11,288 nucleotides of DNA from Desulfobulbaceae bacterium (GCA_029865195.1 JAOUHH010000060.1:1-11288), one strand, 5' to 3'; shown: positions 1 to 6,715, numbered from the stretch's first letter. The notes: generated by a model from the sequence alone, not told the origin. Made by a program: numbers and translations.

Positions 1-337
1 GCACGGCGATATTACCGATCCGGCGATGCTGGCCTCGGTACGGGAGTTGGCGCCGGTCTTTGATGTGGTGATAAGCGACATGGCGCCCAGCACCTCCGGC
101 AACAAGTGGGCCGATCAGCAACAGGCACTGGCCTTAGCCCGCCGGTCGCTGGCGGTGGCCACCGAGATGCTGAAGCGTGGCGGCAATTACTACTGCAAGG
201 TGTTTCAGGGAGAGGATGTCGATACCTTCTTCAAGGAGGTCCGGGCCCTTTTTGTCTCGGCCCGCCTGGTGAAGCCGAAGAGTTCACGTTCGGAAAGTCG
301 TGAGATGTTTGTCCTGGGGATGGGGTTCGGCGGTTGA
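1..337 (+). CDS. rlmE: RlmE (RrmJ/FtsJ) 23S rRNA 2'-O-methyltransferase, 3' part
   Basis: This is the C-terminal 111 codons of a gene that begins before the window; the reading frame is set by the first full codon at base 2. The family transfers a methyl group from S-adenosylmethionine to the 2'-OH of U2552 (E. coli numbering) in the 23S rRNA A-loop, late in 50S assembly. Three of the four catalytic K-D-K-E residues are visible, numbering from the first full codon: Asp26 in SDMAP, Lys66 in CKVFQGE and Glu101 in SRSESREMF. The first Lys and most of the SAM-binding loop lie outside the window. The preceding GDITD matches the GDxxD-type motif of the family. The stop overlaps a small GGCGG/CCGCC inverted repeat (329-343) with no T-tract, so it is not a convincing terminator. 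yebC starts 69 bp downstream. Confidence 0.93.
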   Translation, partial: HGDITDPAMLASVRELAPVFDVVISDMAPSTSGNKWADQQQALALARRSLAVATEMLKRGGNYYCKVFQGEDVDTFFKEVRALFVSARLVKPKSSRSESREMFVLGMGFGG

Positions 338-348
338 GCCGCCTCCCG

Positions 349-377
349 GGGACATCAGCATTGTGTATCAATATATT
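349..377 (+). promoter_or_regulatory. candidate sigma70-type promoter upstream of yebC
   Basis: An AT-rich island interrupts the GC-rich surroundings between rlmE and yebC. GGGACA (349-354, 4 of 6 matches to TTGACA) and TATATT (372-377, 5 of 6 matches to TATAAT) are separated by exactly 17 bp. A start near 384 would give a leader of about 23 nt carrying the yebC ribosome site. This rests on matching by eye only; the -35 box is poor. Confidence 0.35.
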
Positions 378-394
378 AGAAAGCAGAGATCAGC

Positions 395-400
395 AAGGAG
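395..400 (+). promoter_or_regulatory. ribosome binding site of yebC
   Basis: AAGGAG lies 6 nt before the ATG at 407. It is among the best Shine-Dalgarno matches in the window and fixes the yebC start, which also agrees with the family's conserved MAGHSKW N-terminus. Confidence 0.75.
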
Positions 401-406
401 CAGACA

Positions 407-1156
407 ATGGCCGGACACTCAAAATGGGCTAATATCAAGCATCGCAAGGGAGCGATAGACGCCAAGCGCGGCAAGATCTTTACCCGCTTGATCAAGGAAA
501 TCATGGTCGCGGCGCGGATGGGCGGCGGCGATCCCAACGCCAACCCGCGGCTGCGTACGGCTATTGTTGCCGCCAAGGCGGTCAACATGCCCAAGGACAA
601 TATCGAGCGGGGCATCAAGAAGGGTACCGGCGAGCTCGAGGGCGTGGTCTATGAGGAAATCACCTATGAGGGCTATGGCCCGGGCGGGGTGGCGGTCCTT
701 GTCGAATGCATGACCGACAACCGGGTGCGGACCGTTGCCGATGTCCGTTATATCTTCGGCAAGTGCAACGGCAACATGGGCGAGTCCGGCTGCGTGAACT
801 GGATGTTCGACCGCAAGGGCTCGATCCTGATCGAACGGGCCGGGGTTGATGAAGAGAAGCTGATGGAACTCGCCATCGAGGCGGGGGCCGAGGATGTGGT
901 CGAGGAATCTGAAACCTTCCAGGTGCTCACCGCTCCCGAGGATTTCGATGCGGTGCGCGAGGCGCTGGAAACGGCCGGGATCACCTTTGTCGAGGCCGGT
1001 ATCTCCATGGTGCCGCAGAACGTGGTCGAGGTCGCGGACGAAAAGGCGGCCAAGCAGCTGCTCAGGTTACTCGAGATGCTTGAGGACAACGACGACGTGC
1101 AGAACGTGCACGCCAACTTTGATATTCCGGATGCGGTGATGGAGGCCGTTTCCTAG
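407..1156 (+). CDS. yebC: YebC/PmpR/TACO1-family regulator
   Basis: A 249-residue protein, the usual length for the family, opening with the diagnostic MAGHSKWANIKHRKGAIDAK. The N-terminal helical domain covers about residues 1-75 (with the PKDNIERGIKKGTG segment), followed by the two alpha/beta domains that end in an acidic MLEDNDDVQNVHANFDIP stretch. Family members have been described as DNA-binding transcription regulators (PmpR in Pseudomonas). TACO1 and some bacterial YebC proteins have been described as translation factors that help ribosomes through proline-rich stretches; which role applies here cannot be read from sequence. It stands 5 bp before ruvC, a linkage seen in many bacteria, and probably shares its transcript. 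Start chosen by the ribosome site at 395-400. Identity is very secure; function is uncertain. Confidence 0.95.
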   Translation: MAGHSKWANIKHRKGAIDAKRGKIFTRLIKEIMVAARMGGGDPNANPRLRTAIVAAKAVNMPKDNIERGIKKGTGELEGVVYEEITYEGYGPGGVAVLVECMTDNRVRTVADVRYIFGKCNGNMGESGCVNWMFDRKGSILIERAGVDEEKLMELAIEAGAEDVVEESETFQVLTAPEDFDAVREALETAGITFVEAGISMVPQNVVEVADEKAAKQLLRLLEMLEDNDDVQNVHANFDIPDAVMEAVS

Positions 1157-1161
1157 GGGCG

Positions 1162-1680
1162 ATGGTGGCCGTTTCCAGGCAGCCGAACCGGCTTCGGATC
1201 TTGGGGATCGATCCCGGTTCAAGGATTACCGGTTACGGCGTCATCGACAAGGTGGGGGATGCGGTACGCTTCGTGAGTTGCGGCGCGATCAGGGTTTCTG
1301 CCGCCGCATCCTTTCCCGTCCGTCTGCAGGAGATCCACACCGGCATCGTCGAGGTTATCGCCACCCTGCGTCCGGACGTGGCGGCGGTGGAGGATATCTT
1401 TGTCGCCGTAAACCCCCGCTCGGCGCTTAAGCTTGGCCACGCCCGCGGGGTTTTGATCCTGGCCGCCATGGAACAGGGGTTGCCGGTGCACGAGTATGCC
1501 GCCCGGATGGTCAAGCAGGCGGTGGCGGGATACGGACAGGCGTCCAAGGCGCAGGTGCAGCAGATGGTGCGCGCCATTCTGTCACTTTCCGGCTCTCCCT
1601 CCGAGGATGCCGCCGACGGTTTGGCGGTGGCCCTCTGTCATGCCAATCATTGCAACAGTTTGCAGACCATAGTATCCTGA
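1162..1680 (+). CDS. ruvC: RuvC Holliday-junction endonuclease
   Basis: A 172-residue resolvase of the RNase H fold. As a dimer it nicks two opposing strands of a four-way junction delivered by RuvAB, in the cytoplasm on DNA. The four acidic metal ligands are visible: Asp17 (GIDPGS), Glu77 (AAVEDIF), Asp149 and Asp152 (SEDAADG). They align with E. coli D7, E66, D138 and D141 with an offset of 10-11. The ATG at 1162 gives about 10 residues before the usual LRILGIDPG opening. Its own ribosome site is poor (AGGGG almost touches the ATG), which fits translational coupling to yebC, whose stop is only 5 bp upstream. A shorter start at the TTG at 1201 is possible but would remove the first conserved strand residues. 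Followed by a 93-bp gap and ruvA. Confidence 0.95.
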   Translation: MVAVSRQPNRLRILGIDPGSRITGYGVIDKVGDAVRFVSCGAIRVSAAASFPVRLQEIHTGIVEVIATLRPDVAAVEDIFVAVNPRSALKLGHARGVLILAAMEQGLPVHEYAARMVKQAVAGYGQASKAQVQQMVRAILSLSGSPSEDAADGLAVALCHANHCNSLQTIVS

Positions 1681-1773
1681 TTTGCGAAAGTGGGGCGGCG
1701 TTGTCGCGCGCGGCGGTTGCGCCGTGTTCGGGTGGGGTCGCCGCTTTGTGCATGTTTATGGGACGAGAAGGTC

Positions 1774-2388
1774 ATGATCGCCACGCTGCGCGGAAAGTTA
1801 CTCTATAGGTTGCCGGAAACGGTGATTGTCGATGTCGGCGGGGTTGGCTACGAGGTCTTTTTTCCGGCCAGCGGGCGACACCGCCTGCCAGGCGAGGGTG
1901 CGGAGGTGTTTCTGCATATCCAGACCGTGGTGCGCGAGGACGCCTTTTTGCTCTACGGCTTCGTGGAGCCGGAAGAGAAGGCGGCCTTTCTGCTGCTGAC
2001 CGGGGTCAGCGGCATCGGTCCCAAGGTGGCGCACGGGGTGCTGGCCGGGGCGACGCCTGCCGAACTCTCCCGCGCCGTTGCCGCCGACGACATCCATGCC
2101 CTGATCAAGCTCCCTGGTGTCGGCAAGAAAACAGCGGAGCGGATCTGTCTGGAGCTGAAGGACAAGATCCGTTTTATTCCGGCGGCGCCGGATCCTGTTG
2201 CCATGGGCGCGGCCCGGCCGACCGAGGCGGTGAGTGTCGATGCGATCTCCGCGCTGGTCAACCTCGGCTATCCCCAGGCCAGGGCCGAGGCGGCCCTGCA
2301 GGATGTGCGACGGCAAAATGGACCGGAGGCGGTGCGGGCCATGACACTTGAAGAGTTGCTGCGACAGGCATTGAGGGCGCTTGCATGA
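1774..2388 (+). CDS. ruvA: RuvA Holliday-junction DNA-binding subunit
   Basis: A 204-residue protein (E. coli RuvA is 203). It forms tetramers that hold the four-way junction in a square plane and dock the RuvB motors. Domain I (about 1-62) begins MIATLRGKL and carries the acidic pin residues Glu55 and Asp56, at the same numbers as E. coli. Domain II (about 68-130) contains two helix-hairpin-helix motifs, TGVSGIGPKVA and LPGVGKKTAERI. After a flexible Ala/Pro linker, domain III (about 152-204), the RuvB-contacting domain, ends in TLEELLRQALRAL. The open reading frame extends upstream to a GTG at 1690, but the extra Arg-rich residues resemble nothing in the family. The ATG at 1774, preceded by GAGAAGG, gives the canonical N-terminus. 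Its stop overlaps the ruvB start (ATGA), so the two are translationally coupled. Confidence 0.96.
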   Translation: MIATLRGKLLYRLPETVIVDVGGVGYEVFFPASGRHRLPGEGAEVFLHIQTVVREDAFLLYGFVEPEEKAAFLLLTGVSGIGPKVAHGVLAGATPAELSRAVAADDIHALIKLPGVGKKTAERICLELKDKIRFIPAAPDPVAMGAARPTEAVSVDAISALVNLGYPQARAEAALQDVRRQNGPEAVRAMTLEELLRQALRALA

Positions 2389-3425
2389 AACACGAGGAAC
2401 GGATCGTCAGCGCCGAGGTGGAGCCTTGCGAGGTGATGGAGGAGCAGGGGCTGCGGCCGCAGCGCCTCGCCAACTATATCGGCCAGGAAAAGGTCAAGGA
2501 GAATCTCTCCATCGCCATCCAGGCCGCCAAGGGGCGGGGCGAGGCGCTGGATCATGTTCTTTTCCACGGCTTCCCGGGCCTGGGTAAAACCACCCTTGCC
2601 TACATCATCGCCAACGAGATGGGCGCACATATCAAGGTTACCTCTGGGCCGGTGATCGAGCGGGCCGGGGATCTGGCCGCCATCCTCACCTCCCTGCAGG
2701 CCGGCGATGTCCTTTTCATCGACGAGATCCACCGCCTGAACCATGTGGTCGAGGAGATACTCTACCCCGCCATGGAGGATTATCAGCTCGATCTGGTGGT
2801 GGGTCAGGGGCCGGGGGCCAAATCCATCAAGATGGACCTGCCTCCCTTCACCCTGGTTGGCGCCACCACCCGCACCGGCCTTTTGACCCCGCCGCTGCGC
2901 GACCGGTTCGGCGTGATCCTGCGCCTCGATTTCTATTCCCCTGAGGAACTTGTCGAGATTGTCAAGCGTTCGGCAAGCCTACTGCATATTCCCATCGACG
3001 CCGCCGGTGCCCTGGAGTTGGGGCGCCGTTCCCGGGGTACGCCAAGAATTGCCAACAGATTATTAAAGAGAATCAGGGATTTTGCCGAAGTAAAGGCAGA
3101 CGGCCGGATCAGCGCCGCGGTCGCCGACCAGGCCTTGACCATGCTGGCCGTGGATCGTAATGGCCTTGATGAGATGGACCGGCGTATTTTGCTGACCATC
3201 ATCGACAAGTTTGCCGGCGGTCCCATCGGCATCGACACCCTTGCCACCGCCGTCAGCGAGGAGCGCAACACCCTGGAGGATGTGTACGAGCCGTTTTTGA
3301 TCCAGTGCGGGCTTCTGGTCCGGACCCCGCGGGGGCGGATGGCGACCCTTGCCGCCTATGAGCATTTCGGGCGGGCGTACCATGGGGAAAAGAACGCCGA
3401 TGACGGTGCGCCGCGCCTCTTTTAA
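2385..3425 (+). CDS. ruvB: RuvB branch-migration AAA+ helicase
   Basis: A 346-residue hexameric ATPase that pumps DNA through RuvA-bound Holliday junctions. E. coli RuvB is 336 long; the extra residues are at the C-terminus. Landmarks fall at E. coli numbering: Walker A at 62-70 with Lys68 and Thr69, Walker B VLFIDEIH with Asp113 and Glu114, sensor 1 in GATTRTG (160-165), arginine finger Arg174 in LRDRFG, and sensor 2 Arg221 in GTPRIANR. The winged-helix DNA-binding domain spans about 265-335 (GGPIGIDTLA, then YEPFLIQCGLLVRTPRGR). The Walker A reads GFPGLGKTT, with Phe63 where most RuvB have Pro. The start overlaps the ruvA stop; GAGGG at 2373-2377, 7 nt upstream, is its ribosome site. The set ruvC-ruvA-ruvB is complete here. 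Confidence 0.97.
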   Translation: MKHEERIVSAEVEPCEVMEEQGLRPQRLANYIGQEKVKENLSIAIQAAKGRGEALDHVLFHGFPGLGKTTLAYIIANEMGAHIKVTSGPVIERAGDLAAILTSLQAGDVLFIDEIHRLNHVVEEILYPAMEDYQLDLVVGQGPGAKSIKMDLPPFTLVGATTRTGLLTPPLRDRFGVILRLDFYSPEELVEIVKRSASLLHIPIDAAGALELGRRSRGTPRIANRLLKRIRDFAEVKADGRISAAVADQALTMLAVDRNGLDEMDRRILLTIIDKFAGGPIGIDTLATAVSEERNTLEDVYEPFLIQCGLLVRTPRGRMATLAAYEHFGRAYHGEKNADDGAPRLF

Positions 3426-3491
3426 ACCTTCTTCGGAGCGCGTTGTTGCCGGAGCGGGCGACGGGCGTCGGGGGAAACCGGACGACAGGAT

Positions 3492-4355
3492 ATGACACGG
3501 AAAAAACTGACAGCCCCGGATATCGTCAAGAAAAAGGCGGATGGCGTCAAGATCGTCATGCTCACCGCCTACGACGCCAGTTTCGCCCGCATGGTGGATG
3601 CGGCAGGCGCCGATATGATTCTGGTCGGCGACTCCCTGGGGATGGTGGTGCTGGGCTATGAATCCACGGTGCCGGTGACCATGGAGGAGATGCTGCACCA
3701 TGCCAAGGCGGTGCGGCGTGGCGCCGGCGAGGCCTTTGTGGTCGGCGATATGCCGTTTTTGTCCTACCAGGTTTCCGTCGGTGAGGCGATCACCAACGCC
3801 GGCCGTTTTCTGAAGGAGGCGGGATGCGACGCCGTCAAGCTCGAAGGCGGCGAGGAGGTGGCTGAGACGGTGCGGGCGTTGGTGCGGGCGGGTATCCCGG
3901 TGATGGGCCATATCGGCCTCACCCCGCAGACCGCCGGGCAACTCGGCGGCTACAAGGTGCAGGGGCGTGATGCCGCTTCCGCCCGCAAATTGCTTGCGGC
4001 GGCCAGGGCCCTTGAACGGGCGGGCGCCTTTGCCGTGGTCCTTGAATGTCTGCCCGACAAGCTTGCCCGGGCGATTGCCGAGGCCATTGCCATCCCTGCC
4101 ATCGGCATCGGCGCGGGTGTCGGTTGTGACGGACAGGTTTTGGTGACCCATGATCTGCTCGGGATGTTTGAGAAATTTATGCCGAGTTTTGTGAAAAATT
4201 ATGCGCAACTGGCTCCGCAGATGAAGGAGGCGCTCGCTTCCTTCCGGCGTGAGGTGATGGATGGGGTCTTTCCGGGCCCCGAGCACAGTTTTGCCATGCA
4301 GCTTGACGTGGAAAAGCTTCTCGCCGAGGACGGCGGGAGTGATATCGATGAGTGA
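3492..4355 (+). CDS. panB: PanB ketopantoate hydroxymethyltransferase
   Basis: A 287-residue cytoplasmic enzyme (E. coli 264). It transfers a one-carbon unit from 5,10-methylenetetrahydrofolate to 3-methyl-2-oxobutanoate to give ketopantoate, the first committed step towards pantothenate and CoA. The TIM-barrel motifs are in order: LTAYDASFA, VGDSLGM with metal ligand Asp47, VVGDMPF with Asp86, DAVKLEGG with Glu118, and VLECLP with the catalytic-base Glu185. These correspond to E. coli D45, D84, E114 and E181. The N-terminus, with TAPDIVKKKADG, is typical of the family and supports the ATG at 3492, although the ribosome site (AGGA ending 1 nt before the ATG) is badly spaced. It lies 66 bp after ruvB with no terminator seen, so it may be read from the ruv transcript. 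No panC or panD is adjacent. Confidence 0.95.
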   Translation: MTRKKLTAPDIVKKKADGVKIVMLTAYDASFARMVDAAGADMILVGDSLGMVVLGYESTVPVTMEEMLHHAKAVRRGAGEAFVVGDMPFLSYQVSVGEAITNAGRFLKEAGCDAVKLEGGEEVAETVRALVRAGIPVMGHIGLTPQTAGQLGGYKVQGRDAASARKLLAAARALERAGAFAVVLECLPDKLARAIAEAIAIPAIGIGAGVGCDGQVLVTHDLLGMFEKFMPSFVKNYAQLAPQMKEALASFRREVMDGVFPGPEHSFAMQLDVEKLLAEDGGSDIDE

Positions 4356-4432
4356 CGGGTGGTCCGCTGGGCTCCCTGCGTCTTAACTGGCAGCAAAGGA
4401 TTTCCCGGCTTCAGGGATGAGGTGGAAAGCGT

Positions 4433-5194
4433 ATGGATATCGCTACAGTCATAGGTTTGGTTTTCGGTTTTGCCATTCTGGCGGCCGCTGTTCTTATTGG
4501 CGGTTCCGTGCTCCTGTTTGTGAATATCCCCTCGATACTTATCGTCGGTGGCGGCACCCTGGCCACCGCCTTTATCCGGTACAGCATGTCGGATGTCATC
4601 AACTCGATGAAGGTCGCCCTCAACGCCTTTACCACCAAACTCAGTGTTCCCCATGAGGTGATTCAGGAGATTGTCAATCTTGCCAATATCGCCCGTAAAA
4701 ACGGCTTGATCGTTTTGGAGCAGCAGCCCATTTCCGACGCCTTCCTCAAAAAAGCGATCATGTACTGCGTTGACGGTCATGAGGCCGAGTTTATCCAGGA
4801 GGTGTTGGAGAAAGAGGTGGATCTCACCGTGGAACGGCACGGGGTCGGGCAGAGTCTCTTCAAGGGGATGGGTGAGTCGGCGCCGGCCTTCGGTATGATC
4901 GGCACCCTGGTCGGTCTGGTGCAGATGCTTGCCAACATGAGCGATCCCGCCTCCATTGGTCCGGCCATGGCGGTCGCCCTGCTTACCACCCTCTACGGCG
5001 CGGTTCTCGCCAATGTGCTTTTCATTCCCCTGGCCGACAAGTTGGCTCTCCGCAGTTCCGAGGAGGAGCGGAATCGCCGGTTGATTATCGAGGGCGTTCT
5101 CGGCATTTTGAAAGGCTTGAACCCGCGGGTCATGGAGGAGTTTCTGGAAACCTTCCTGCCGCCCAAGGATCGTGGTCAGAGTCAGAAGAAATAA
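4433..5194 (+). CDS. motA: MotA/PomA-type flagellar stator subunit A (probably Na+-driven)
   Basis: A 253-residue inner-membrane protein of the MotA/PomA family, the same length as Vibrio PomA and shorter than E. coli MotA (295). Five copies surround two MotB subunits and turn the flagellar rotor as ions pass. Four membrane segments are visible at about 4-28, 32-50, 148-170 and 178-203, with a cytoplasmic loop between the second and third. In that loop Arg88, Lys89 and Glu96 (ARKNGLIVLE) sit at the PomA numbers of the charged residues that contact the rotor. Pro151 (GESAPAFG) is the conserved TM3 proline. Thr158 and Thr186 match the PomA threonines implicated in sodium passage (numbers from memory). 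GAGGTGGA at 4419-4426, 6 nt before the ATG, is a good ribosome site. I found no convincing sigma28 or sigma54 promoter in the 77 bp upstream. Confidence 0.94.
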   Translation: MDIATVIGLVFGFAILAAAVLIGGSVLLFVNIPSILIVGGGTLATAFIRYSMSDVINSMKVALNAFTTKLSVPHEVIQEIVNLANIARKNGLIVLEQQPISDAFLKKAIMYCVDGHEAEFIQEVLEKEVDLTVERHGVGQSLFKGMGESAPAFGMIGTLVGLVQMLANMSDPASIGPAMAVALLTTLYGAVLANVLFIPLADKLALRSSEEERNRRLIIEGVLGILKGLNPRVMEEFLETFLPPKDRGQSQKK

Positions 5195-5223
5195 TCCGCG
5201 TCCGGTGATGTTGCCGGAAATGC

Positions 5224-5227
5224 GAGG
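5224..5227 (+). promoter_or_regulatory. ribosome binding site that decides the motB start
   Basis: Two ATG codons stand side by side at 5231 and 5234. GAGG at 5224-5227 lies 3 nt from the first and 6 nt from the second, so the second is the better spaced start. Confidence 0.5.
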
Positions 5228-5233
5228 TAGATG

Positions 5234-6043
5234 ATGGGTGCGAAGAAGAAAAAATGCCCGCCGGTGGGTGCCCCCGCCTGGATGTGTACCTTTGCCGACA
5301 TGATGTCGCTGCTGCTCTGCTTCTTCGTTCTGCTGCTTTCCTTCGCCAACATGGATGAAACCAAGTTCGAGGAGGTGGCCGGCTCCCTGGAAAAGGCCTT
5401 CGGTACCCAGCGGGATCGGCCGTTGCTCGGCACCCCCATGGGGCAGGAGATGATCTCCAAGGAGTTTGCCGGCCAACCCATCGATCTGACCGTGCAGGTG
5501 CAGATCGTCCAGACACTGGCCGAGGAGATGAAGGACGGTCTGATCGAGGTTGAGGAAGACGAAAACGGTATCACCGTGCGGGTCAAGGACTCGGTCGCCT
5601 TTGATTCGGGGCGGGCGGAGATCAAGCCGCAGTTCAGAGCCGTGCTTGATAAGCTCGGCAAGCTGTTTGCGACCATGCAGGTTGACATCGAGGTCAGCGG
5701 GCACACCGATGATACGCCGCTCAAGGGGAGTGGCGAGTATGCCAGCAACTGGGGGTTGTCCACCGCCCGGGCGGTGAATGTGGTCGAGTATTGGGTACGA
5801 AACTACAAGATTGCCGCCAGCCGCCTTTCGGCGACGGGGTATGCCGACGGGCGTCCCCGGGCCGGGAACGACACGGCGGTCGGGCGGGCCAAGAACCGGC
5901 GGGTGGAGTTCAGGGTGCGCGGCAAGGGTAATGGCGGCGAGGCGGCGTTCGAGGGGTTCAACCCGATGACGGAACAGGACAGTGCACCAGTCGGCAGTGC
6001 CCCGGTCAGCAGTACGCCGGGAGACGGTGCGCCGGTAAACTGA
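5234..6043 (+). CDS. motB: MotB/PomB-type flagellar stator subunit B
   Basis: A 269-residue membrane-anchored partner of MotA. A short basic cytoplasmic start (GAKKKK) leads to one membrane helix at about 20-38 carrying the ion-binding Asp22 in TFADMMSLLLCFFVLLLSF. This segment and the preceding GAPAWM closely resemble PomB (Asp24, sodium type) rather than E. coli MotB (YADFMTAMMAFF). Residues about 42-60 would be the plug that blocks the channel until the stator is installed. The OmpA-like peptidoglycan-binding domain spans about 115-228 (VSGHTDDTPL, WGLSTARA, then GRAKNRRVEFRV). A Gly/Ala/Pro/Ser-rich tail of about 40 residues follows, with repeated APV units. It lies 39 bp after motA. The ATG at 5231 is an equally in-frame alternative that adds one Met. 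Confidence 0.94.
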   Translation: MGAKKKKCPPVGAPAWMCTFADMMSLLLCFFVLLLSFANMDETKFEEVAGSLEKAFGTQRDRPLLGTPMGQEMISKEFAGQPIDLTVQVQIVQTLAEEMKDGLIEVEEDENGITVRVKDSVAFDSGRAEIKPQFRAVLDKLGKLFATMQVDIEVSGHTDDTPLKGSGEYASNWGLSTARAVNVVEYWVRNYKIAASRLSATGYADGRPRAGNDTAVGRAKNRRVEFRVRGKGNGGEAAFEGFNPMTEQDSAPVGSAPVSSTPGDGAPVN

Positions 6044-6057
6044 AGAATTTCCCGGTT

Positions 6058-6063
6058 GGAGGG
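6058..6063 (+). promoter_or_regulatory. ribosome binding site that decides the start of the PilZ gene
   Basis: GGAGGG lies 7 nt before the ATG at 6071. The open reading frame could also begin at a TTG at 6056, but that codon precedes this strong Shine-Dalgarno site, so the ATG is preferred. Confidence 0.75.
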
Positions 6064-6070
6064 AACGGTT

Positions 6071-6670
6071 ATGGTTGAGGAACAGAAGGGGGCCAATCAG
6101 CGGCAGTCGGTGCGGATCAACGAGCGTGTGTTGCTCTCCCACACCGTCATCTCACCCGCGCGCTACAAGGCGATCGCCGATGCCTATGTGAAGGGGATTC
6201 CGCCCTATAATCAAGAGGAGTTGATCGATGTGCAGATGTATGTCGGCGCCCAGAACGCGTTGAACAAACTCCGTGACCGGGACAAGGATCTGGCCGCCTT
6301 TCTGCAGCACCTCGACTCCAAGGTCAACATGCTGCTGAAAAAGATGGGCGATACGGAATCGCCTTTCGACAAGCTCAAGTTTCAGGAGGTCAACCTCAGC
6401 GGCAGCGGCATTGCCTTTGTCTCCAGTCAGCCGATGAAGGCGGATGAGGTGGTAGAGTTTCATCTGATTCTGCTCCCCGAATATACCTATATCTATTGTT
6501 TCGGCAAGGTGGTCAACAGCAAGGCGGATAAGCGGCCGGACGGGGCCGTGGCCCATCGTATTCACACCAAGTTCATTCTGCTGATGGAAGAGGACCAGGA
6601 AAAACTCGTCCAGCATAACTTCAGGCAGCAGAGCCTGCATCTGCGCAACCGGCGTCTCGAAAACCGATAA
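6071..6670 (+). CDS. PilZ-domain protein with helical insert (tPilZ-like), stator-linked
   Basis: A 199-residue soluble protein with no signal peptide or membrane segment. Both hallmarks of a c-di-GMP-binding PilZ domain are present but far apart: RQSVR (residues 11-15, RxxxR) and NLSGSG (108-113, D/NxSxxG). Between them is a helix-rich insert (about 29-92) with heptad spacing at Leu74, Leu78, Leu81, Val85 and Leu88, suggesting an oligomerising coiled coil. The rest of the beta barrel follows (about 114-170), then a C-terminal helix of the usual type (EEDQEKLVQHNFRQQ). The layout recalls the atypical tetrameric PilZ (tPilZ, Xanthomonas XC6012), in which a long heptad helix is inserted in the barrel, though that protein is reported to lack the binding motifs. 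The gene lies 27 bp after motB, so it is likely a c-di-GMP effector acting on motility; that role is inferred from position. Confidence 0.8.
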   Translation: MVEEQKGANQRQSVRINERVLLSHTVISPARYKAIADAYVKGIPPYNQEELIDVQMYVGAQNALNKLRDRDKDLAAFLQHLDSKVNMLLKKMGDTESPFDKLKFQEVNLSGSGIAFVSSQPMKADEVVEFHLILLPEYTYIYCFGKVVNSKADKRPDGAVAHRIHTKFILLMEEDQEKLVQHNFRQQSLHLRNRRLENR

Positions 6671-6715
6671 CCCCGCGGCGCGCGTCTTTATCTCTTCATT
6701 CTTACGGAAACAGCC

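Noticed and set aside
329..343. A GGCGG-TTGAG-CCGCC hairpin at the rlmE stop as a terminator
   Set aside because: The stem is only 5 bp, overlaps the stop codon and has no T-tract.
1690..1773. A longer RuvA starting at a GTG 28 codons upstream
   Set aside because: The extra Arg/Cys-rich residues are unlike any RuvA N-terminus. The MIATLRGKL start at 1774 gives the family length and puts the acidic pin at residues 55-56.
4388..4404. A sigma54-like TGGCA element upstream of motA
   Set aside because: The GC dinucleotide expected 10 bp after the GG is TT here, so the -12 half is missing.
4199..6142. A 647-codon open frame on the - strand opposite motA, motB and the PilZ gene start
   Set aside because: It lies wholly antisense to well-identified genes, and its product is His/Gly/Arg-rich with no recognisable domain. 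Strong G/C third-position bias in the real genes removes stops from the opposite frame. The same applies to the antisense frames at 3063-4286, 6152-7534 and 7612-8202 (- strand) and 8255-9259 (+ strand over ctpA).
6671..6715. A GC-rich stretch followed by CTTTATCTC between the PilZ and fumarase genes as a terminator
   Set aside because: The possible stem is only about 4 bp (CGCG repeats); it is too weak to call.
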